From positions 1-34,676 of the forward strand of contig JAGOSC010000031.1 of NCBI GenBank assembly GCA_018062515.1: 34,676 nt of DNA, in the 5' to 3' direction. A model generated the notes under the pieces. The model was given only the letters and a program-made list of their open reading frames with translations, was not told the origin of the DNA and made no database searches. The translations under genes were made by a program, and so were the position numbers. Positions 1 through 10,400 of this stretch are shown in pieces; positions within the stretch are counted from its first letter, which is position 1, and every line of letters begins with the position of its first letter. The DNA comes from Candidatus Omnitrophota bacterium (lineage in GTDB: Bacteria; Omnitrophota; Gorgyraeia; Zapsychrales; Zapsychraceae).

Positions 1-1455
1 CACCATGCTCAATAAAGAGAAGGATTTTTTCTTCCATAATTCCACGTCGGTGGCGATACATACGCCCGCACATAATCCCCAAAGTCCATGCGCTGCCCCT
101 TTAACCACTCGATACTCTAATTCAATCACTTCTTTGGATTCTATTGATTCATATTTATTCTTCTCGGTTTCAATTGAAGTAAAAATCGGATTAAATAATT
201 CATCTCCGATTTGTTTCTTGGATACTTGAGCGGCCAAATCTCCGTCGACGACTTTCTTTACAACTTTTTTTAATTCCCCCTCTAATTGGGTTATTACATT
301 CGCTTCTAAATCGATTTTCTTATAAACTTTTAATATACTACCCAAAGCTAATATCTTATTTTTTTCATCTGTCTTTGGATTATTCCATATTCCGCTCAAC
401 TGTTTTGTAAGGCCCAAAACTTGATCACTTGTTATTTCTCTTTGCCCTTCTTGATTCAATAACGTTTGTTCAATATCTTTATCTAACACTTCCGTTAATA
501 AGACCCTTAACTGATCTTTATCAGAGAATAAAGCCCCTAAATTCTCTAAATTCACATAATCTAACCCCTGTATCGCATCGACTTTTTCTTTTAATAAATC
601 ATTATGGCGTACATATCCATAAAAACTGTTTAATGTCTTTTCTCTTGTTTCGCTATTATTACGGTCGCCTAGATAAATTTTTAAATTTTCCAAAAATTCT
701 TGTTTAGATTTTTCTTTTGCTGTTTGAATTTCTTCTTCACTCTTTCCGCTATCCGGATACTTTAACTTATTTAAAACTTCTCCCACTCCTCCGTCCTGAT
801 CAAGCACTTCTCCGGGCTTTAATTGATAATCGACTTTTTGATACCTATTTCCCGTATGAACAAAATTCCTTAACGTTTCTGGAATATCCGATCGTCGATC
901 TCCGGCTTCTAAATATTTATCAAAAAGCCCCATGATTTCTTCACGCTTCACAAATGAAGCCCCACTCATCGGAATGACCATTCCAACCGCGGCCAAAGCC
1001 AGTTCTTTGCCTTTATAACCTTGATTATTCATTTCAGTTTGATATGCACGGATATCTTCCGGAGATAATTCATCTTTCAATGCTTTTTCAGCAATGAGTC
1101 TAACATCGTTAAGACCTTCATCACCCTTCTCTAGATATAGACTATAAAGAGTAGGATTCATTCCATTCGTTTTCTGAACAAACTCTTTAATTGTTTTTTG
1201 TTCCTCGTCGGTGAGATCGACGCTGACTTTTCCTGATTTTAAAATTTCAAAAAGGCCTTCTAAAATTTGATATCCTAGTCGAGGATTTTCTTCCAACAAT
1301 TCAGCATAAAAATTAAGATGCTTCGCGTGATCTCCTTTATTTTTAGATATCCAGTTAATGTTTGTTTTGCTAAAAATAAGTTTAAAAACTCTTTCGCCAT
1401 TATAGTCATTAACGGATCTTGCCAATCTCAAAAATACAGAGCTCCAAATAGATTC
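1..1455 (-). repeat. Module duplication, copy 2 (continues past left edge)
   Basis: This segment matches 3796-5250 at a constant offset of 3795 bp: position 5 pairs with 3800, 931 with 4726 and 1318 with 5113. It encodes the helical region (HLNFYAELLEENPRLGYQIL, SGASFVKREEIMGLF, YVRHNDLLKEKVDAIQGLDY) leading into the acetyltransferase-like domain. Bases 1-232 have one mismatch to their partner; beyond base 233 synonymous differences become frequent. Confidence 0.9.
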
Positions 1456-4400
1456 AAAATTCTTGAAAAAATCTTCTCCGATGGCGTTCCTAATCCCCGG
1501 AAGACCTTCCTCCAATAAACGTGAGGGCCCGGCTGCGCTTTTGATCTCAACTAATTGATTTCCTATTCTTTTTAAACTTTCTTCATTAAAGAAAATGACC
1601 AATTCCTTCACTATAGAAGGATCGGTTATCGCTAGTGATTTGTAAATCTTCCCGGCGGCTTTCTCAAATTCGACTAATTGATTTCCTATTCTTTTTAAAC
1701 TTTCTTCATCGACGATCAGCTCTTTCACAGCAGAAAGACCGAATGAAAAAAAAGTAGCATCTGCGCCCTTTCCGATAGCTTTTCCAAATTCAATCAATTG
1801 ATTAACTACTCTCTTTAAACTCACTTCATCTGTGATCAATTTCTCTACATATGAAAGACCGTTATACTTCCAATTCTCTTTGCCTGCATTTTTAAGCTCA
1901 ACTAATTGATTTCCTATCCTTTTTAAACTTTCTTGGTCAGTAATTAATTTTTTCAAATGAGGCAGGTTTGCAAACAAACGGGGGACATCACCTTCTCCTC
2001 CAGAAGAGGCTTTTCCAAGTTCAATTAATTGATTTCCAATTTCCATTAAACTCTTTTTATCCGTAATCAACTCCTCCACTGCAGAAAAACCAAACACAAA
2101 TAAATCGTTGGCCCCTGCCGCGTGTCCAAGCTCAAATAATTCCGGCCAGTACTGGATAAACTTCTCACCAAACAATTCTTTCCCAGCTGGAAGACCCATC
2201 CTAATTAACCCAGAATCCCCTTTTTCACCAAGCTCAATTAATTGATTTCCAACCATCTTTAAGCTGTTCTCGTCGGTGATCAATTCTTTGAAAAGAGATA
2301 AACCCTTCATGACCTCGGAAGCATTACCTCCAGCGGCTATGTTGATCTCAATTAATTGATTTCCAATCACCATTAAACTCTTTTCATCGGTAATCAATTC
2401 CTTCACCGCGGAAAAACCATTCTTAAATAAAGCGTCGGCATTTTCCCCTGCCGCGCGTGCAAACTCAATTAATTGATTTCCAATCACCATTAAACTCTTT
2501 TCATCGGTAATCAATTCCTTCACCGTGGAAAAACCATTCTTAAATAAAGCGTCGGCATTTTTCCCGGCCGCCTGTCCAAGCTCCATAAATTCCGGCCAAT
2601 ACTCGATAAACTTCTCACCAAACAATTCTTTCCCAGCTGGAAGACCATCCCTAATTAACTTAGCTCCGGTGGTTTCACTAAGCTTAATTAATTGATTTCC
2701 AATCACGTCTAAACTCTTTTCATCGGTGATCAATTCCTTCACAGCAAAAAGTCCCTTCGAAAGCCACCCAGAAGAATACTTCCCAGCTTTATTCCGAAGT
2801 TCAATTAACTGATTCCCAACCCTTTTAAAGCTTTCTTGATCCGTGATTAATTGCTTCACAGCCAGAAGCCCAGGTTTAAATAGATCGTATGCATGTTCCC
2901 CGGCGGTGATACCTAGCTCAATGATTTGCTTTCCGGTCATCCTTAAACTCTCTTCATCCGTGATGAGTTCCTTCACGTCAGGCAGACAATAAAATAATAA
3001 TTTGTATTTACGTAAGTCAGTCGTATTCCCAAGCTCAATTAATAGATTTCCGATCGTCATTAAACTCTTTTTATCAGTGATCAATTGCTTCACAGCTGGA
3101 AGACCGTCGCTCAATAAAAAGTACATTCTTGGCCCGTTTGCTCTTCCAAGCTCAATGAATCCTGGCAAATATTCATTAAAATGATCTCCAAATGCTTCCT
3201 TCAATGCAGGAAGGCCATGTTCAAATAGATATTCAGCTTCATAACCTTCCGGCCCGGTTTCAGCTAGTCTCGCAAGTTCCGCATATTCTTTCAAAGTTCC
3301 AAAATGAGAAAGTATTTCCCGAGTCTCTTCAGGCAATTTTTCCCAGGCTTTATCAAAAATTTCTTGTAAACTGACTGCATACTCTTCTTTCGTAATTCCT
3401 GCCTGACCGTTGCTGCTCGACAACAAGGCCGAATCTGTCTTTTGTTCCGTCGGAATCACATAAACTTCTTTAAAAGGATACGGGTCCGGTAAAGTATTCC
3501 ACTCAACTGCTTCATCCAATGTTATTTTTTCATAATCAGCTTTTTTGGCTAGTTTTTGAATATCACTTCTGTTACTTAGAATAGTCTCACTCACCGGTAA
3601 ATAAATCTTTGCATATCCACCTTGTTTAGCAACAGCCTGAATCGCCGCAATCATATCGGGATATAAATCTCTGGCCTTGACTTCACCCAATAGCTCTGAC
3701 GATGGCTCTATACCAGGAATGGTTAACACTTTATTTCCATTTTCCATAGCTTCATAAAGATGAATATAACCAACCACTTGCCCTTTTCGTTTATCCACCA
3801 TGCTCAATAAAGAGAAGGATTTTTTCTTCCATAATTCCACGTCGGTGGCGATACATACGCCCGCACATAATCCCCAAAGTCCATGCGCTGCCCCTTTAAC
3901 CACTCGATACTCTAATTCAATAACTTCTTTGGATTCTATTGATTCATATTTATTCTTCTCGGTTTCAATTGAAGTAAAAATCGGATTAAATAATTCATCT
4001 CCGATTTGTTTCTTGGATACTTGAGCAGTCAACTCCCCGTCGATAATTCTTTGAACAACTTCTTTTAATTCACTATCTAATTGAGTTATAACGTTATTTT
4101 CTAAATCACTTTTCCTATAAACTTTTAATATATTACTCAAAGCTAATATCTTATTTTTTTCATCTACCTTTGGATTATTCCATATTCCGAATAATTGTTT
4201 TATAAATCCCGGGACTTCACTAGCCGGTTTTTCTCTTGCGCCTTCCTGATTCAACAATGTTTGTTCAATATCTTTATCCAATACTTCCGTCAATAAAACT
4301 CTTAATTGGTCTTTGTCCGAGAATAATGCTCCTAAATTCTCTAAATTTACGTAATCCAAGCCTTGTATCGCATCAACTTTTTCTTTTAATAAATCATTGT

Positions 4401-7400
4401 GCCTTACATATTCATAAAAACTGTTTAATGTCTTTACTTTCTTCTGACTATTCCTACGATCAGCCAAATATATTTTTAATGTTTTAACAAAATTTTGTTT
4501 GGCTGCTTCTTTGAGTGTTTGAATTTCCTCTTCACTTTTTCCACTATCAGGATATTTTAATTGCTGTAGAATTGTCTCTAATCGTCCTTCTTGATCTAAT
4601 TGCTCGCCGGATTTTAATAGGTATTCGACCTTCTGATATTTGTTTCCAGGATGAACAAAGTTTCTTAAGCTTTCTGGTATGTCGGCTCGTCGATCTCCGG
4701 CCCCCAAATATTTACTAAAAAGACCCATGATTTCCTCACGCTTCACAAATGAAGCTCCGCTCATTGGTATGGCCATCGCGACGGCAGCTAAAGCAATTTC
4801 TTTTCCTTTATATCCTTTTTTAGTCATTTCGGATTGATACGCGCGAATATCCTGGGGGGATAACTCATCTTTCAAAGCCTTTTCAGCTAATGTTCTTACT
4901 TCTTTAAGACCTCCATCACCTTTCTCTAAGTAAAGATTATATAATGATGGATTCATGCCATTTGTCTTTTTGATAAATGCCTTAATTGATTTTTGTTCTT
5001 GAGAACTAAGTTTTACGCTGACTTGTCCGACTTTTAAGCCTTGATTTAACCCTTCTAAAATCTGATACCCCAAACGTGGATTTTCTTCTAATAATTCAGC
5101 GTAAAAATTTAAATGCTTCGCATGATCCCCTTTATTTCGAGATATCCGGTTTAAGTTAGTTTTATCAAAAATGAGCTGAAAAACTCTTTCACTATTATAG
5201 TCATTCACCGATTTCGCTAACCGAATATAGAGTGGCGCCCATTTGACTTTAAAATTCTTAATAAAATCAGCCCCGACGACATCTCTCATATTACTCACTC
5301 CGTCAAATACTATAGAAGGATGTTTACCAGAAGCCTTCCCTAATTCAAATAATTGCGGCCAATAATCTTTAAATAGATTTCCAAACAATTCTTTAATATA
5401 AGGAAAATCGGAGGTAAAAAAAGTTTCACTTTCATGAAAAGGACTAAGGCTGTCCATATTTCCGGCAATGGCGGCTAATTGCCCTCCTACTGTCTTTAAA
5501 CTTTCTTGATCAATAATCAATTCTTTTACCTCCGGAAGACCATATTGAAATAATGGAGAAGAATTGGCTCCAGAAGCTTTGGCTATCTCTATTAATTGAT
5601 TTCCAACGGCTTTTAAACTTTCCTGATCAACAATCAATTCTTTAAAGGTTGGAAAACCATACCTCAGCATATAAAACAAAGCATGATCTGCGGCTTTTCC
5701 CAATTCTAATAATTGCGGCCAGTAATTTTTAAATTGAGGTCCAAATAAATTTTTTAACTCTGGAAGAGCGTAAGCAAATAAATAATGAGATGCGCCCTTG
5801 TCAGCATCTACCAACTCTTTCCAGTCTTCTAGGGTTCCAAAGTTTGAAATTATTTCACGAGTTTGTCGAGGTAAATTGTTCCAAGATATATGTATGATTT
5901 CCATTAAGTGCTTATTATATTCTTTCGGCGTGATTCCTCCTATTTTCTGCTTACTATCCGACAACATAGCTGAATCAGTATTCCCACCTTCATTCTCTTC
6001 GGAGGTTTTTCCATTACTGTTCGCCAATCCAGGGAATAATTGTTTTAGTCGAGAACTATTTAAATCTTCCATTTCTCCCTGCGCATAAGCATCGCCTAAC
6101 AACAAATCCAACACTTTTTTATCCGACTCAAATATTCGTCCATATACTTCATCAAATGTGCCTTGTGAAAAATAGCGGTCATAAACAGTTTCTACTCTTA
6201 ATTCTGAATCATGTCTCGTCGCTTCACTGACACTATCCGTCGGGAAATATTCTACCGTTCCATCTTTACGTCTTATCTCGGTGATTGTTTTCGTACGTTG
6301 TAAAAATTCTTCTGAATAACGAGCCTCTAAGACATAATGTCGCGTCTCATATTTCTTTCGTTTATTGTCAATTCTATTAATTCGCCGATCAAATTGATCT
6401 TCAATTATCGCATTGCGTCCACGGTTCGATCTTACCGTCGCATTTCCCGCTGTTAAAGTAATACCAACACCGCCCGTCTGATCATTGGTGATCATGATTT
6501 GAACTTTAGGATCATTTTGGAAAACCAAACGGTTATAATCCAAGGGCGTAATTGGCCCAACCGTCGAATCTTTAACATTTCCTCGACGATCGTCTAAAAT
6601 TGGACGTCCATCTTCACCAATCGCAAATTCGTGCGCGTTTTTCTTCTTATAATTTAAAATCTGTGAATCCTGTCCACTTTTATCGGCAATGAATTCACCC
6701 TTCGTCGAAAACTCGGTATTAGTATCTCCATAATAAGTGACAACCCCATAACCCTTAGCTTGATAACGCTTAAGATATGCTTCTATTTCTTCATTATATT
6801 TAGCATTAATAACAATCTTCCCGGCTAATTGGTCAACTTCTTTCTCGACGATCTGGTCTAATGTTTGCGCTTTAGGACTGTCTATTTTGGATTCCTTATC
6901 AAAATATTGAGGAAGGGTCATGATTTGAAGCAAAGAATGCACCTTTGAGAAATAGTTCTCATCTTTACCCGATTGTAATTTTTCATCTTGCTCAGTAATA
7001 ATTCCTTGGGACTTCTGTCTATCCTTCCATCCATCCCAATTGGTGAACAATTCAAGAATAGCTTCCTCTTGTTTTGGATCCAACAGCGTCGATCCCAATT
7101 CTTCCGGAGCAATATCTACCTTTGCGGGAAGACGATGATTTTGTTCTGCTAAGGGCTTACTACGGTCAAATTCTTTAAATACATGACGTGATTTAATCCT
7201 CAATATATATTTTTTAAGCATAAATCTTAATAAAACCAGTGATTCAGAATCACCCTTGTTGAATAATCGGCTAAATGCGTGGCTATGTTTAAGCCCGATA
7301 TTATCCCGCTCCAAAAACTCCAAAATTGGTCTTACCGCATTCACACTCACAAATGGAGTACCGCTGGTTAATATAGAGAAGCCGCCTTCTAACTTTCTGG

Positions 7401-10400
7401 CTCCTAATGACTGCAAGCTGTCTGTACTGCTGAGCATCTGACTTTCATCAATAAAAACAATTTGATCTTTTTGATTCATTAAGTTAAATCGATCTAAACT
7501 TTCTGCCCGCAAAAACTCAAAATTAACCAAACGAATCGGCATATCGGTCTTTTTAAGTTTCTCCGCCTTTTGTTTTGCACTTGACCCCGTGAGTAATTCC
7601 GTTTGTGAACTTTCGAAAAACCTTCCCTCATCTTCTCCCCAGTGTGTGACGACGGAATTCGGTACAGCACCCATCGCGCCCGGCCGATGCGATCTCAATA
7701 TCATGAGCCCGATCAATGTCTTTCCTAATCCCTGCTCTAAGGCCAAAATAATTCCCGGCATTGATCCGCCATTTTCTTTCATGCGCGTCATTACTTCACC
7801 ATAGGCATACTTCTGATAAAAATATGGAGTTTGCTCATTGCCGTCATCATCTTTGTATTTGAAATCCTCAATTTTAAGATTAACTAATCTCTCAAACTTA
7901 GTCCGTATTGTTTTATAAAGATCGACGAATAATTCATTTTTTTCCTGTTCAGCACTTTTAATTCTTCGATCAATTTCCTTTAAACCGGCTTGTTCATCTT
8001 CGGTAAAATAATGCAATAATCCCAATTCCAAACTATTTTTAACAAATCTTAGTTGATGTTCATTTTGAGAAACTTTTTGGCGGATATCTTCTTTTTGACG
8101 GAGTAAATCTTCTAATACTTCTTCAGGGGTATGGGACAGGCTGGTTTGATGAATAGATAATGCGACAGGTGAACCGCGTGTTTTGTTGGTATCATTAAAT
8201 CCAAAGAATATCAAATTGACGCGTGATCCTTTGGCTAAAATAAGTCTCAAATGAAACTTCCCATTTTCGTCCACTTCAATGATCCTATCCCGATCACCTT
8301 GAATTTGGACATATTTAAAATCACCTTCCACTCGGCCGCTAACTTTGACAAACGATTCCGTTGTCTCTGTTGGAAATTCATCTAGTACAATATCTCCGTC
8401 GGGAGCAGTCGTAAAATCTTTATAATTTCTTAACGCTTTCTGACTCGTAGAACTATCTCTTAATCCCCGATAAGAATACATGGCAATGGCCTGAATGGTT
8501 TCGGCAGGCAAATCGAGACCTAACATGAGCAGAATGTCGTACATCATATCCACGTCGTCGGCTGTCCCTGAAATAATGTCATCCAAATTATACTTTTCAA
8601 TGATTGAGTCTAAAAATTCTTCTTCGGCCCTTATTTCTTCTTCTGTTTTTATACCAGCCAAAGTAAGCATGGCGCGGTTACGTTCTTCTGCCAATCGGCG
8701 TATATTTTCTTCACGAACCAATTCTCTATAATTATCCAGGAACTTAGAACTTGCAGAAACTCCCAGTTCCGCTGCAATCATGGTCTTGGTAATACGGCCG
8801 TCCATTGTTCGTAATACGCTTCTTACTTCTTCTGCACGCTCCTCCTTACTTTTCACTGTGGTAATAAGCAAACCACGCTTTGGCTCTACTTTTGCCCTAC
8901 GTTCATTTTCTTCTTTGACTAAATCTGAGTAACCATATAAAGAGAAACTTGATGACGAATATCCAAGCTTTTTTCCAAGAATATCCAATGAAATTTTGCC
9001 GTCCATTTCTTTTAACGCATTTCTCATGTCTCTTATTTGTTCTTCTTGGGTTTTTTTAATGTGGAGATTAAGCAATTCACGACCTTCTTCCTCCTTTTTA
9101 CGGCGTTCATTTTCTTCATTAACCAATTCTATTCCGCCATTATTAATTATTGTCCCATACGACACGCCCACTTTTTCTGCCATCATGGCAACATTAATCT
9201 GACCGTCCAATGTTTTTAACGCGTTTCTTATTTCCTCTTGTCGATCTTCTTGGCTCTTCATCTCAGGGGGTAAAACAAGCAACTTTAGCTTAGGCTCTTC
9301 AATTCCGCGGCGTATATTTTCTTGCTCAACCAATTTCTTATATTCAAATTTGTGTAACGTGGACTCAGCCACATCCAATTTTTTTGCCACCATTCGGGCG
9401 GTGATCTGACCTTCCATTTCTTTTAATGTGTTTCTTATTTCTTCTTTCCGTTCTTCTGCGGACTTTACATCGGGCAAAGTAAGCAATTTCCGCGTAGGCT
9501 CATCAATCTTTCGACGATCATTTTCTTCTTCAACTAATTTTCGAAAATCATATTTAAAGATTGTTGTCGTGGTAACATTCAGTTTCCGTGCAAGTAAAGT
9601 GGATGTTACTGCACCTTCCAGTTTTCGCAAGACGTTTCTCAATGCTTTTAATCTTTCGACTTGATTTCCTGTCTCCGGCAGTCTGATTAACTCCCGACTA
9701 AATTCTTCTTTTTTGCGGCGCTTATTTTCTTCTATAATTAATTTCCGTAAATCATATTTCCTTAAGGTCTGCCAATTAATTCCAACCAAAACGGCAATTT
9801 TCTGTGCGCTCGTCAAACCCCCAGGATGTTTTCTCAAAACTTCTCTGATGTTTAAAGTTTGGTCTACTGTTTTAAGCAATAAGACGGATATTTTTTCGGC
9901 CTGTCTGCGGTCATTTTCTTTTTGAAACAAATCCGAAAAACTTTTTAGAACAACATCATAAGAAACACCTGCCTCTTTAGCCACACTTTGAATAGTAATC
10001 TGTCCGTTCATTCGAGTCAGCGCTTCCTTGATTTTTTGATTGCTTTCTTCTGAAGTCTGAGAAAGCTCAATAAGAGAAAGTTCTTTTTCTTTCCTTTGTC
10101 TATTCTCTTCGACGATAAAATTACGCCAATCATATTCTCCGAGCGTATTCAATGATATTCCGATAAACTCCGCTATTTCGTCCTTCGTCTTTTTTCCTCC
10201 TGGAATATTTTTCAAAGCTTCTTTAATCTTCGTTAAATGCTCTCTTCCTAGAAGGGTTAATGCTGATATATTCTCGGATCGTCTTCGTCTATTTTCCTTT
10301 ACTACTAAATCATCAAGATATTTTCTAACCATGACAGGATGTAAATCTGCTTCAATAGCCACACTTTGAAGAGTAATCTCTCCGTCCATCCGAGTCAAAG

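Noticed and set aside
1450..3240. CRISPR-like array
   Set aside because: The repeats keep the reading frame, vary in sequence, have 39-codon periods and no unique spacers. They are protein repeats.
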